Shown here: positions 32,301 to 43,687 of the stretch, piece after piece
Layout of the letters: each line of letters starts with the position of its first letter
Numbering within the stretch: position 1 is the first letter of the stretch
Origin: Diphasiastrum complanatum
Taxonomy: Eukaryota > Streptophyta > Lycopodiopsida > Lycopodiales > Lycopodiaceae
Direction: 5' to 3'
NCBI GenBank assembly: GCA_029204225.1
Contig: CM055100.1
Span: 27,356,649 to 27,420,648, forward strand
DNA: 64,000 bases
The notes under the pieces: model-generated
Databases searched by the model: none
Told to the model about the DNA's origin: nothing
What the model saw: only the letters and a program-made list of their open reading frames with translations
Position numbers and translations under genes: made by a program

Positions 32301-32705
32301 CTCGAAATGCTTATTAAATAACCACTCGTATCCTAGAATTATGTCCGTACATGCTAAATCTAAAACATGGAAATCAATTAACTCTCTATAATCCTGGATC
32401 CAAACTGGGAGCCTTGGAACTTTCACATCCCACGTCTCCAACTCCGCTCCTGGAGCTAGATATACTCGATATCTATGGCTACTAGCTTCAGTTTTGAGTC
32501 CGAGTCTCTGCACAAGACCAGAGTTAATGAAATTATGAGTAGATCCATTGTCTACTAAAATACTAACTTCATGTCGATTCACAATGTCTTTTAAAAGAAA
32601 TAAATCATTTGGCAATAATGAAGCAGTACTGAAAGAATAATCACACTCACAATTAATTTTATTAATTTCCAGCTTAAGATTCTCTTTACTTGGCATCTCA
32701 ATCAC
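32298..32705 (-). CDS. Gypsy aspartic protease region (retropepsin)
   Basis: A 135-codon frame with the catalytic motif VSILVDNGSTHNFINSG followed by the flap region and VLDLACTDIILGYEWL, the second hallmark of plant gypsy proteases (ILG-x-x-WL type). The enzyme would cleave the Gag polyprotein. The motif has DNGST rather than DTGA or DSGA, a variant seen in many plant gypsy proteases. The frame ends as it meets the LTR, where an intact element would continue into RT. Confidence 0.88.
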   Translation of the reverse strand: MIEMPSKENLKLEINKINCECDYSFSTASLLPNDLFLLKDIVNRHEVSILVDNGSTHNFINSGLVQRLGLKTEASSHRYRVYLAPGAELETWDVKVPRLPVWIQDYRELIDFHVLDLACTDIILGYEWLFNKHFE

Positions 32706-33481
32706 TTAAGTTGTGCCTTTCTTTTGCTCCGGGCAGAATTTCATAACATGTTCAGGCTGACTGCAATGGAAACAAACATTGGTCCTTCTAGCCTTTTTCC
32801 AGAACAACAACTTCTTTTGTCTAAATTCAGATGCAACTTGATTCAGCTTGTCGAAATATTTAGTTTTCTTATTCCCATGAACTCTTTTCTCCTCTTTTTT
32901 TTGGCTGGGTTCAGATGATCCAGATGGATTAGCGTGTAATTGCTTCCTAGATGCCACTACCGTGGAGTCGTACGCTTTCGCAACACGAACAACATAATCA
33001 AAGCATTGAAGCACGTTACGCTTACACTCATTCTGATAATCTGCAGGTAGACCTAGGATAAACTGCCACAGTGCTAGTTTTGCATCAAATGAGGGGACTT
33101 TATTCCATAAATCCATAAAATTTTGTAGGTACAAGTCCAAACTCTGAGTACCATTTTGCAATTCACAAATCTTTAGTAAAAATCTGGGTCATCCACAACC
33201 ACAAATGACTTTTTGAACACCTCCTTAAACTTGTCCCATGTGGTAGGTTTAGGTTGCAAGTCATGCCACCACGATGAAGCTTTACCATGGAAGAACAAAA
33301 TAACACTCTCTATTTTTTTCTCCTCAGGAATTTCATGTAGATTAAAATAACCGGTCCACTTGGTTAACCAGTCATCCACAATTTCAGGTTTCTTCTCTTT
33401 CTTCTCCCCCGAAAAAAGTTCAGGCTGAAAGCCCAAATTTAAAACAGACAAAGCTCTCACTTGATTCAACAGTACTTCCAT
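32706..33481 (-). pseudogene. Gypsy gag with CCHC zinc knuckle, one frameshift
   Basis: The frame 33481-33173 contains the retrotransposon gag core (WLTKWTGYFNLHEIPEEKK, SSWWHDLQPKPTTWDKFKEV). A one-base shift near 33175 leads into 33161-32706 with LQNFMDLWNKVP and FILGLPADYQNECKRN. It ends with the zinc knuckle CFHCSQPEHVMKFC (C-X2-C-X4-H-X4-C). Gag forms the particle and binds the RNA. The zinc knuckle sits directly upstream of the protease frame, the normal gypsy order. A TAA-type stop separates gag and protease near 32705. Confidence 0.88.
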
Positions 33482-35289
33482 TTGTTGATCACGTAAAGTG
33501 TTCCTACTGTTTATCTCTCTTTAAGCGCTTGGCTTAATGATTGGCAAATCTGCAGATAGATAGGCATTGGCACCTGACCATCGAGAGCTGCATTTGCATT
33601 ATCGTTTGCCATATTGATTTCCTGACATGCAAAATTTGCTTAAATTAGTCGAGATCCAATCATCAACTAATAAGTGAAACGTCCAAAACCTTCATAATTG
33701 GCTGATATTATTCAGCAAGGTCTTTTACTCAATTTGTGCAAACTTTCACAAAATCAATATCAGATCAAATTAAACAACAACTACTTTTTATGACCAAACA
33801 CTAAAATTTACGCTGGGATTTTCAAAATCCGTTCGAAATGGACCAACTGTGAAAATTGATTAAAAAGATCAATTTTGCAATAACACAGGCATTGTCAAAA
33901 ATTCGAAATCATTTTGAAAGATCCTTCATGCAACTAACCCAACTGTCTTATTAAAAAAACGAAATTTTTTTCGTAAATAGCCTAGTTGCTAAGAAATCTG
34001 CTTTTTGATCTAGAATTGCCAAAAGCACTATACTGATTTACAAGCATGCATGCATCAGAACAATTCCAAAATTTTGCAAATTTTAGTTCAAAAATTGCCA
34101 AACTTCAAACGGCCATAACTTTCTCTATAGGACACCAAATTGGTCGCTGTAAAGCACAATACAAAGGGAGAGTGGGTCTACAAGGCACTTTCCACATCAC
34201 CTTGCCACCTTGGCTTCACACGTGCGAGCAATAAATGCATAAAAAATAGGTAGGAGAGCACACTTTTGGAGAGAGGAATCATCAAAAATCACATCCCAGC
34301 CCAATAAGCCTTGGATCAGAGGTTACAAGCACTCTATTAAGGCTCATTGGAGAGGCATAGAAGCTTCTAACAGGTCCAACAAGCAATCATAAGCTCAGAT
34401 CATGCAAAAAATGCATTTTTGGCCTCCTTCAACAAGCAAAACTTCAATATGTTGGTGTCTAATGCACATCTATCCAAATTGGATGCATGATGGCTCAAAT
34501 CAGAGGCAATCCAACATATCTTTAAAAAAACAAGAACAAGAACCAACAGGTTTAGACCCCCAATTGAGAGGTATTCATGCTCAAAAATAATCATAAATAC
34601 ACTATTTTTGAGTGTTTTGAGCCCCCTAATGGCGTCTAATCCCTACTAAACTTCATGAAAGATTAGGTACAGCTTCATTACATATTTTAAAATGTTCATA
34701 CCAAGTCTTGGCTGAGAATTTTGAGATATACCCCAAAAATACTCCAAAAATCATCAAAAAACCTTGTTTCTTGACCAATTTTGACCAAAATCTGTGGGAA
34801 AAATCCACATATTCGTGCAATCAGATCCAAATCCCTGTAAATCCATTGCATTCAAGCACTAAAATTTATGATTCAAGTCAACCATGGTTTCTATAGCCCA
34901 TTTATGGCCCAAAAACCCCAATCACTATCTAGTCAACCTTTTGACTATTCAAACATCATGCAATCATGAAATTCTGTAATTAATGACTATAAAACAGTAA
35001 GTACAATCTGGAAAACTTACTACACCAGATCCTATAATCGATTCTTTGCAAAAACCATCAATTCTAAATTAAAAAATACACTAAATTCGTAAAAAATACT
35101 ATGATTTCCATCAAAATTCATGGAGCAAATCCACAATTATGATCTTTAGGCTGAAAGTACACCAAGGATCTGAGAATCCACCTACTTGAAATTTAATTCC
35201 AACACCTAGAAGAAGAAGCAAAGAGCTACACCAAAAGAACTGCAAAATCCAAGACCCTCAAGCTCCACCTTCTGGTAGATGTGATCCAA
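33482..35289 (-). other. Long non-coding leader of the gag-protease gypsy element
   Basis: About 1.8 kb without a credible frame, between the gag start and the primer-binding site. Its length and lack of coding sequence fit a non-autonomous design. Confidence 0.6.
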
Positions 35290-35301
35290 GCTCTGATACC
35301 A
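35290..35301 (-). promoter_or_regulatory. tRNA-iMet primer-binding site of the gag-protease gypsy element
   Basis: GCTCTGATACCA (TGGTATCAGAGC on the element strand), one base from the LTR. Confidence 0.9.
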
Positions 35302-35302
35302 T

Positions 35303-35794
35303 TGTAAGAACAACCAAGTGAAGATCTTCAGGATTCCAATCACATGCAAACCAAAAGGACACCTATGGAGAACGAACCGCCCAACCAATATGGATAGGTT
35401 AGTCAATACCCTAACCAATCCACCCCCAAGCCACAATGAAGAACACAAGAGAGGACAGGAGAAACTGGCTCAAGAATCGCAATTCACAATAGGAGGATGG
35501 GCGAGTTTCCACTAGACTTATTCTCCTCAAGAGAGAGAGAGAGAATATTTTCTTTACGATCCCCATGCAACCTAAATTGAGCTATTGACCTCGTATTTTT
35601 GCATTAAAGCAGTCTTCACCATGCATGTGCTCCTATGTCCAATTATAGGTCTGGGCCCTCATATGATTATTAATTATTTAATACCACCACATCCAGAATG
35701 ACGTAGCATAACTAATAACCACATACAACAGGAGTGACCGGCTATCCACGTCAGTAATTATTCCGATTCCCTTGTACATGACATGGACATAACA
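35303..35794 (-). repeat. 5' LTR of the gag-protease gypsy element
   Basis: 492 bp, TGTAAGAAC...GGACATAACA, with CTAAT directly after it. Confidence 0.9.
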
Positions 35795-35799
35795 CTAAT

Positions 35800-36010
35800 T
35801 GTAGTAATTCCATGAATATCTAAATGTACAACTTGAAAAGGCTTCTAGATCTAGATGTAGGTATAGCATAAGGTAGTCTATGTGACTTTGACAAAGCACA
35901 AGACTCACAAACATGATTGATACTTTTTAAGGAACTCGGAAGACCAATGACAACTTCCAATGACTTGAAGTTGAGGTGTCCCATCCTTTTATGCCAAACC
36001 CCTTGAATAG
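35800..36010 (-). pseudogene. Copia GAG-pre-integrase, upstream half of a split gene
   Basis: The minus strand reads GVWHKRMGHLNFKSLEVVIG and CESCALSKSHRLPYA, then a decayed D-I-H-G motif. It continues across the gypsy insertion into 31833-31645 once one CTAAT copy is discounted. Confidence 0.87.
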
Positions 36011-36024
36011 GTATTTACCAGTCC

Positions 36025-36535
36025 CCCTTAAGGTCACGGTTGGTGCCTTGGTATCTTCGTTAGGTTCAGCATGTTGAGGAACTTCTGATGCTTGATCCTG
36101 GGAAGCGCTTTGGTGAAGATGTCTGTGACCATTTCTATTGTGGAACAGTATTGAAGGATCACTTGCCCTGAGAAAACTTTCTCCCGAATGAAATGATATT
36201 GGATTTCTATGTGCTTGGATTTGCCATGAAATTTGGGATTCAGTGACAGTGAAATATAGCTCAAGTTGTCATGCAGAATGGTGGTAGCATTGAACTGAGT
36301 GTGATGTAAGTCGTGAAGTAACAACCCGATCCATACAACTTATTTTGAAGCTTGACATGCTGCGATGTACTCTGCCTCGGTCAAAGAAAGTGCAACTGAT
36401 TTCTACTTCCTTGAGTTCCACGAAATCAGTCCCCCTGCCAGATAGAAATAGAACCTAGACGTAGATTTTATGGTAGAGACTGTTCCCCAATTTGAGTTGG
36501 AGTAGCCTCGCAGGATGAGTGGGTCAATAACATTT
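36025..36535 (-). pseudogene. Copia RNase H fragment
   Basis: 36034-36324 encodes HGKSKHIEIQYHFIREKV and MVTDIFTKALPRIKHQKFL, the closing part of copia RNase H. Upstream to 36535 are stop-broken pieces such as LISWNS and TEAEYIAACQAS. It lies upstream of an integrase on the same strand (35800-36010), so it belongs to a different copia copy. Confidence 0.85.
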
Positions 36536-36546
36536 CCATCATATCA

Positions 36547-37161
36547 ATGGAACCTATACCAGATCCAATTGAAGATGAACTCATTTTTGTGAGTCATGCC
36601 TTGACTTATGATGACAATGCAAACCTTACTGATGAGCAGATTCTAAATCATATGGATCTGACCAGATTTGGAGTGCGTAATATTCCTGATGTACCAGCAA
36701 TAAAACTGCCAAAAGCAGTTATATTGAAGGAAGACATAATCACATGGTCAATGACGAAGAAACAAGCGAAGCAACATTATAATACGGTCCTGAAATGGGA
36801 AAATCCTCCTCAAAAGATTGATTCAAAGAATGTGCCACCCTTACTGGATAAAGGCAAAGGAAAAGTCAAGGATGATTTTACAAGTCAGAGTTCTAGCAAG
36901 ATATCATCATCTAGGAAGTCTTCACCTTTGAAGAAGAGTTTATCTTCTCAAGAGTCATCACCTCCACGCCTGTTAAGAAGGCTAAGCAAAGATCCAAGAC
37001 AAGTCCTTTTGACAAAGAACAAACAGATATGCCCGAACATTTTAAACGTTATACACTGGATGATGTGGTTATCATGTTATCCAAAGCACATTGTGAACCT
37101 GAAGAATAGGTGCCAGAATCCAAAGATGTTTACGATGGCCCAACTAGGACACATGCTATGA
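36547..37161 (+). pseudogene. Gypsy gag-pol spacer region
   Basis: A 204-codon frame: an acidic start (PIPDPIEDELIFVSHALTYD), then a Lys/Ser-rich stretch (SQSSSKISSSRKSSPLKKSL). Near 37000 the meaningful frame shifts. The other frame reads EPEE then TAG (37107-37109) then VPES and leads toward RT. A TGA, probably from CGA, is at 37239-37241. The exact border between gag, protease and RT is unclear, and I see no D-T/S-G protease motif. It may have been lost. Confidence 0.6.
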
Positions 37162-37241
37162 ATCTTGCTGAACCAGGAGAACCAGAAAAGATTGTACAAG
37201 TTGGATCACAACTTAATCCTGAACAGTTTCAAGAACTCTGA

Positions 37242-38118
37242 ACGTTACTTATTAAGTATCAAGATTGCTTTGCATGGACTTATCAAGATCTCAAGGGTAT
37301 TCCGACGTTAGTTATTGAACACACCGTACTGTTAATACCAGATGCAGTTCCAAAGGCTACAAAGTTCTATTGTTGTAATCCTAATGTTCTGGATCTGATA
37401 AAGAAAGAGCTTCAGAGACTGCTTGATGTCGATTTCATTTATGAGATCGAGCATACTGAATGGGTTTCACCGATTGTCATTGTTCCTAAGAAGAATGGAA
37501 AATTGAGAATTTGTGTGATCTCAAGGCCTTGAACAAAGTGACGCGGAAGGATCACTTTCCGTTACCTTTTATAGAAAGCATTTTGGACTGCCTTGCTGGA
37601 GCGGAAGCTTATAATTTTCTGCATGGATTTAGTGGTTACAACCAGGTCAAGATTGCACCTGCAGATCGCCACAAAACAACTTTTGCAACAGAATGGGGCA
37701 CCTATGCTTACAAAGTAATGTCGTTTGGACTCTGTAATGCACCAAGTTTGTTCCAAAGAGTAATGCAATTTGCTTTTAAAGATTATCTACAGATATTTCT
37801 TGAAATTTACTTGGATGACCTTGGAGTCCATAGCACAGATAGAGACCACAATTGGAGAAAGTATTTGAAAGATGTCGCAAGTATCAATTTTTTCTAAATC
37901 CAGAAAAATGCCAGATATGGGTTTTCCACGGAGGAGTGGTGCTTGGGCATGTGATATCAAGATATGGGATTGCCACAAATTATTCTAAAATCAAGGTTAT
38001 TGTGTTGAAGCAGGAATCTCGCAGGGGCCGCCACCACCAACAACAATTTGTGGAGTTTATGTATTTATGGGTCATGCGAACTACTATTGAATTTTTACTA
38101 TCTTCTTTGCGGATTTAG
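37242..38118 (+). pseudogene. Gypsy reverse transcriptase, frameshifted
   Basis: Blocks in order: YQDCFAWTYQDLKGIP, WVSPIVIVPKKNGKLRICV, a shift at about 37512, DLKALNKVTRKDHFPLPFIE, FLHGFSGYNQVKIAP, TTFATEWGTYAYKVMSFGLC and the catalytic box EIYLDDLGVHS (about 37800-37832). ERCRKYQFFLNPEKCQ and GHVISRYGIA follow in another frame. The YLDD metal site is retained. At least two frameshifts disrupt translation. It would copy element RNA in the cytoplasmic particle. Confidence 0.88.
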
Positions 38119-38178
38119 CAAGACCTATATACAAACTGACCATTGTTTCTATTTGGACAGTAGAGGCGTTAGAAACCT

Positions 38179-38696
38179 TTGAAAAATAAAAAAAAAGCAT
38201 TAATTTCAGCACCAATACTGCGTTCTCCAGATTGGACAGTTGAGTTTCATGTTTACACTAATGCCTCAAAATATGCAATTGGATCGGTTTTGACGCAGCC
38301 AGGTGACTATAAGAAGGACTATCCAATACGATTTGCAACCAGACAACTTACAAATTCGGAAAAGAACTATTCAACAACAGAACGTGAAGCGTTAGCCATG
38401 ATTTTTTCTATACGAAAATTTCGTCATTACCTCATGGAAATGCACTTTGCATTTTATACGGATCACCAACTGTTACTTTACTTGGTAAACAAGACGTGCA
38501 ATATTGGGCGTATTGCAAGATAGTTACTGTTATTGCAATTGTGGTTCGAAAGGGGAAACAACATTATCTAGCCGACCACGTTTCGCGAATAGAATCCGCA
38601 CCAATTAATACTAAGGTGGATGATGAATTACCAGACGCTGCATTATTCTATGTAGAAGCAGTACCTGAGTGGCAACAAATATTGTTGAGTACTTGA
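38179..38696 (+). pseudogene. Gypsy RNase H
   Basis: ALISAPILRSPDWTVEFHVY, TNASKYAIGSVLTQPG, NYSTTEREALAMIFSIRKFR and FYTDHQLLLYLVNK match the gypsy RNase H. A TAG lies near 38521-38523 where ARWLL would be expected (TGG to TAG), and the next frame continues with HYLADHVSRIES. Confidence 0.88.
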
Positions 38697-38789
38697 TGCT
38701 TGGACAATGCTTCTTGGATTCCAAGGGGAGGCTCGAACCTGGGACCAAAGAAACTTTGGATGCCAAGCCGATGCTTGGACAATGGAATG

Positions 38790-39982
38790 ACTCTTTGACA
38801 AAAGTACAGAAGAGGCAATTGATTCATAAGGCTCAACCTTATCAATTAATTGTAGGACAATTGTATCATCGTGGATCAGACAATATTCTACGTAGATGTG
38901 TTTTACCGCATGAACTATCAGATTTAATTATGTTTTCACATGATGGCATGGGCGAAGGACACTTCTCTACAGATATTACTGTTCGTAAACTTTTGCAATC
39001 AGGCTGTTGGTGGCCCACGCTTCATAAGGACATAGAAAATTTTATTCAGACATGTGATGTTTGCCAGCGAGCACGACGACCTACTAGACAAAACTATGAA
39101 CCTTACATCTGGTTTTATCACAAGCGCCATTTGAAAAATGGGGACTGAATTATGTTGGTCCTATTCATCCTGTCGCGCGAGGATCTTAGGCCCGATACAT
39201 TATCGTAGCAACTGATTATATGACCAAGTGGGTTGAAGCCAAAGCCGTCAAAGTTGCTGATGCGAAATCTACGGCCAAGTTTCTCTATGAAAATATTACT
39301 ATCAAATTTGGATGTCCGATCGAGATTGTCAGTGACAGGGGTACACACTTTGTTAATCAAATGATAAAGTATTTACTGGAAGATTTTTTTGTTATACATA
39401 GATTTAGTACTCCTTATTATCCTAGAGGGAATGGCCAAACTGAATCTTCCAATAAGATTCTTTGCACTATTATGACGAAAACAGTTCAAGCGAGTCGATC
39501 TGATTGGGAACATTAACTGCATGTAACATTATGGGCATTCGGAAACCGCTTACAAAATTAGTACAAATCAAACACCCTTTCAACTAGTTTATGGTCAAGA
39601 TGTTGTCATCTCGATTGAATTTTTAATACTATCTTTATGCATAGCAGCAACATAATGGTTAAATGATGATAAGTCTTTACAACTACGCCATGAAGCGTTG
39701 CACAAATTGTGTGAAACAAGATTGATGGCAGTTCATGCATTAGCAGCAGAAAAAGCCCACCGCAAGGCATGGCATGATCGTCGATTACACAAAAAAGATC
39801 TAAAAGTAGGAGATCTTGCACTGATGTACAAAACCAAGCTGATCAAGAAAAAATTGAAGTTTACCGGTGAAGACCCGTATAAAGTGAAGGAAATCCTGAA
39901 CCATGGAGCAGTGATTCTTGAGCACTTGGACAGAAAATGGTTTGATACTCCTGTGAATGGCAGCCAATTATGCAAGTTTTGA
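38790..39982 (+). pseudogene. Gypsy integrase
   Basis: The zinc-binding module has FSHDGMGEGHFSTDITVRKL, WWPTLHKDIENFI and CDVCQRARRP. The catalytic core follows with NYVGPIHPV, TDYMTKWVEAKAV, EIVSDRGTHFVN and PYYPRGNGQTESSNK: the D-D-E residues are present. The C-terminal part at 39698-39982 has HDRRLHKKDLKVGDLALMYK and LKFTGEDPYKVKEI. Interruptions: TAG at 39187-39189, TAA at 39514-39516 and a frameshift near 39550. No chromodomain is seen at the end, unlike the chromovirus in CPN10. Confidence 0.88.
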
Positions 39983-40858
39983 CAACCTGCTCCGCCAGTT
40001 CAACAAGCATGATCCAAATGATTTTTATTTTTATATGTTTTTCAATTTTTTTGTTTTTACTACTTGATTGTTAAATTTTGTTTGGAAAAGACAGTTAAAA
40101 ATAAAAAAATAAAAAAAAAAAATAAGGAAAGACTGATGAGCAAAAGTCAGAATAGTCATCAGAGTGGAAAAAGAGAAAGGAAAGTATTTTTAAAAAATAA
40201 TTTTTGATGGAAAATGACTTATAAAATCATTGTTTTGGTCATATGTTGCCTATACAGTATTGGAAACCTTCGTTGAACTTTCAGATTGTACATCCACTTC
40301 AGATATATTTATACTGATATGGACGAAGGTTATTTTCTAGACAAAGTACATGTTTCTGAGTTAGGCGAATGATCAGCAATATGCCATTTTGGGAACCTTC
40401 GCCGAGCACCTTACTCTCCTCAAAAACCTTCACTAACATGCTAGATGGTCTTAAAATGTCAAAATTAGGTTCGCTATAGGTTCAGAGCCTGAAAGTTGCA
40501 TTTAGGACAGTACTTGGGTGAAGGATCCTTTTGGGCGAAGGTTCATCCTTCGCCAAACTTGGAAAACATTCGTCGAATGGCTTCAGAACCTCAAAAACCT
40601 TCATCGAGATTTTTATAGCCTATTTTCACAATACTGAGCAAGCTTGCAAATTTTTGTTCAGAACTGATAAGCCAAACTAGTATTTTGTGTAATGGACCCT
40701 CCAAATTCACCTATAAGTTCGCTGAATTCGATTCATTCCTCACTTGTGCTAGCGAAGCTCTTGCCAATGTTTCTAGCGACCAAAGCCTTCAAAACTTTCT
40801 GTATTGTTTTTTGATATACACTCGTGCCTATTACTTGCAGTTTCTGTCATTTTCCATC

Positions 40859-43627
40859 ATGTCTTCCACATATACGTCTTAGTTGTCACGTTACACTATC
40901 CATCGTGATGTCCCATCTGCAACGGATATCATGATCCTTAGCATGGTCACTCAGTGGATGACCCTTGTGGAGCCTCTGCTTACTGCAATGGGTATTCATG
41001 AGAGAGCCTTTTCAGGGAGAATCAACATGGATTCTATCACTCTTACCTTCAGTACTTGGAAGGAGAAGAAATCCAAGTTCTACATTACTTTCCAGGGAGC
41101 CACACACAAGGTGCGCGTGATTGAGGCCGCCCTTGCTGCCATATGGATAGCATCTGGTACCCAAGACTCACCAAACCATAAGCAAGCCAAACAGGCTATT
41201 AAGCCTTATATTGACATTACCAATGATCTGCACTGGACTAATGATGACTATCTTCTAGAAGCCATTACTGATCCGGCCATTCAGGCTGCTGCTTAGCTCC
41301 TCAATTTCCTGATGGTTGGCAACCTCAGGAAAGACCGTATTACTTTCTTGATTTTGCATAGAATAGTTGAGTCTCATGCCAAGATAGCCAAGGCCCTTCT
41401 AGAACCATATAACTGGTTCAAGAGCGATACCAAGCAGCAATTTGTTGTTGGCCCTTTGTTGTCACTCCTAGAAGCCTCCCACCTTGAAAATAAAATTCAT
41501 GATTTTTGTATGGATTCTGTGCTTTCTATCTATGAAGAAGCACCGGTAGAGTCATCCCAATAGACATCCAGCTCACGTGGTCAACGTCGTCCACGCAGCG
41601 AGATCGTCATTCCTGACTCGCCTTCCGCGTCACAATGTCGTACTAGGCAAACATCTTCAGCTGTGCTTCCACCCCCTGCTGCTATTCGCACTGAACTACC
41701 TATTCCCTCGCCTCTGCTTCCTCTCACAGACAGTCTGTAACCATTGGGGCTACCATTCCCATCACAGCTGCCCAGGTTGCCTCACCTCCACACACAAGAG
41801 CTGTTTTCCCAAACACCCAGTTTTTCATGGACATGTTCGATGATTTCGACCCCCCAGGGCCTCAAATGTTTTTGTAATGCCCCAGAGCCATGCACCCTTT
41901 GAATTCCAATCCCCTGGAAGAGGATTCGAACAGTTCCATGATACTACTACTGATTTTGAAGACTCTTTTCAAATTAATCAGCAACCTCAAGTTGAAGTCG
42001 CACCAGCCACAATTCGGGTCGGGCAAGCTGTCAAATTACCAAAGTAGTTCAACGCCACAGTGCCTGAGGGCTATGAAGAAAAAGACCTCTTTGAAGAAGA
42101 AGGGTTACAGGCACCTGCTCCATGCCAACCAGGGACAGTACCACCAGGTCCTTCTATTGCTACCACCTCCACAACAGTAGATTCTGGTGATGCTCTCGGT
42201 TTAGTCTCAAGACTTGCGCAAGTGATCCAGTCTATGTTGGATAAGAAAAAAGAAATGGAGCAACACATCTCAGATATGGGACCTAAGAATACTCTCATCA
42301 GCCAGAAAGTCATTCAGCTGGACAAAGAATTGTAGATCGCCAAACAACATAAAGCTAAGTCTGAAGCTGAGAAGAAGAAGGCACAACAATTGGTTGATCG
42401 CCTTGAGGACTATGTCAGTTCCCTACAGAATGCCCTCACAACCGCCCAAGATCAAGTAGACAGGGCCGTGCATGATGCAAAACAACAAGTGCAGCTACTC
42501 TAGGGTCAACTGTAGATGGCTGAACAAGATCGCACACATCTCCAAGGTGAATTGGATGCGACCACCCTTGAGCGCGATGCGTATCTACAGACACAAATAC
42601 CTAATCATCCGATAACTCCAACAGATTCAAAGATACAGCTTCAACTAAGTTGGCAAAGGCTAAAACAACCATCAACAATTATGAAAAGGCTGCCATTCAG
42701 GTGTTGGAATGGGCCTCAAATTCCGGTCATGCCGCTATTCTCCCCTCCACACCAAGTTGATGCACCTATGGATACAGGGTTGGATTCGGCCATGGACCAG
42801 GGTGGAGCCCCTGAAGTTGAAGAAGAACAGCCAGTTCCACAGGCAATGCAACTAGATCCATCTTCATCAAGGACCACACCATTGTTCAGAAGACCAATCA
42901 GCGTCGAGGACCAGATCCAAAGCTTTTTAGCGCAACATCCTCATGAGTCCTCGCGTGGTGGTTGGGTCCTTAAGTTTAAGACCTCTGAAATAGAGGTCGG
43001 CAAAGAATTGGATAAAATATCGCATTGAGAGAGCAACTAGCTTGGAGAGTTACAATTTTTAAGAAAATTCTAGAATTTATCAAGAGTTATGTGGCCAGCC
43101 CTCACCAATTGCGCGTAGATCCATATTACGTACCAATGCCACGCAAGAATAAGTGGAAGGATTTGGGATTGGCCATGGACAAAATTACTATCCATACGCC
43201 GAATTGGCCAATCATCCACCAACCTTATAGTTGGAAAATTTCAGTGGATTTCCACCGGGCACTACAAGCATACTAGCGGGAGTATATACACTCTCCTGAT
43301 CTGATAATGAGGCAATTGACACTTTTTGCAAAAGACTTGACTCTATTGGCATTCGTGGCAACGCGGTGGGATGATTGTCTTCCTCCTTTGGCATTTGATC
43401 CAAATAAGCCAATGGTGTCAGAGAGCATTAAGGATCAGCTACCGGTGGCTAGATTGTATTTATGTGCCGCAATGATGGGAGGCTCCTGGGAATCTCGATT
43501 CACATCCTGGACAACCTCAAAGTGGATTGCCAAAGCCCACCGTTGTTTTTTGCCGCACAATTTAGATTTCAACCTGACTCAATTTCATGGAGAAGGTGCA
43601 GTATCATTTAATAAAGATTCGACGTGA
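40859..43627 (+). pseudogene. Extra gypsy ORF downstream of integrase, function unknown
   Basis: About 2.8 kb of clearly protein-like sequence starting at MSSTYTS. It is broken by eight TAG codons (40880, 41294, 41561, 42045, 42333, 42501, 42513, 43274) and a few frameshifts (near 41707, 41870 and 43025). The N-terminal 230 residues form an alpha-helical, aromatic-rich domain (ATDIMILSMVTQWMTLVEPL, KFYITFQGATHKVRVIEAAL). A Pro/Ser/Thr-rich spacer follows. Next is a coiled coil with a Gln/Lys/Glu heptad pattern (about 42200-42560) and a second compact domain (about 42870-43620; KWKDLGLAMDKITIH, LTLFAKDLTLLAFVATRW). The position is that of the env-like frame of Athila-type elements, but I see no signal peptide or clear membrane anchor. 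It could instead be a second structural protein. Confidence 0.65.
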
Positions 43628-43687
43628 AGCAAATAAAAGCCCACAGTAACTGCATTTCGCAAGTGTCGTGGGACCGCCACCAATTTT

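Larger units (their letters stand above)
31839..35794 (-). mobile_element. Gag-protease-only gypsy element nested in a copia integrase
   Basis: 3956 bp with LTRs at 31839-about 32300 and 35303-35794, a primer-binding site at 35290-35301, and CTAAT target duplications at 31834-31838 and 35795-35799. Gag and protease are recognisable at 33481-32298. RT, RNase H and integrase are absent: the protease region runs straight into the 3' LTR. A 1.8-kb leader without frames lies between gag and the primer site. It is a non-autonomous derivative that would have needed helper enzymes. Confidence 0.9.

Noticed and set aside
40859-43627. TAG read as glutamine (altered genetic code or programmed readthrough)
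   Set aside because: The host genes use normal stops, the element also has frameshifts and other stops, and CHG deamination explains the pattern more simply.
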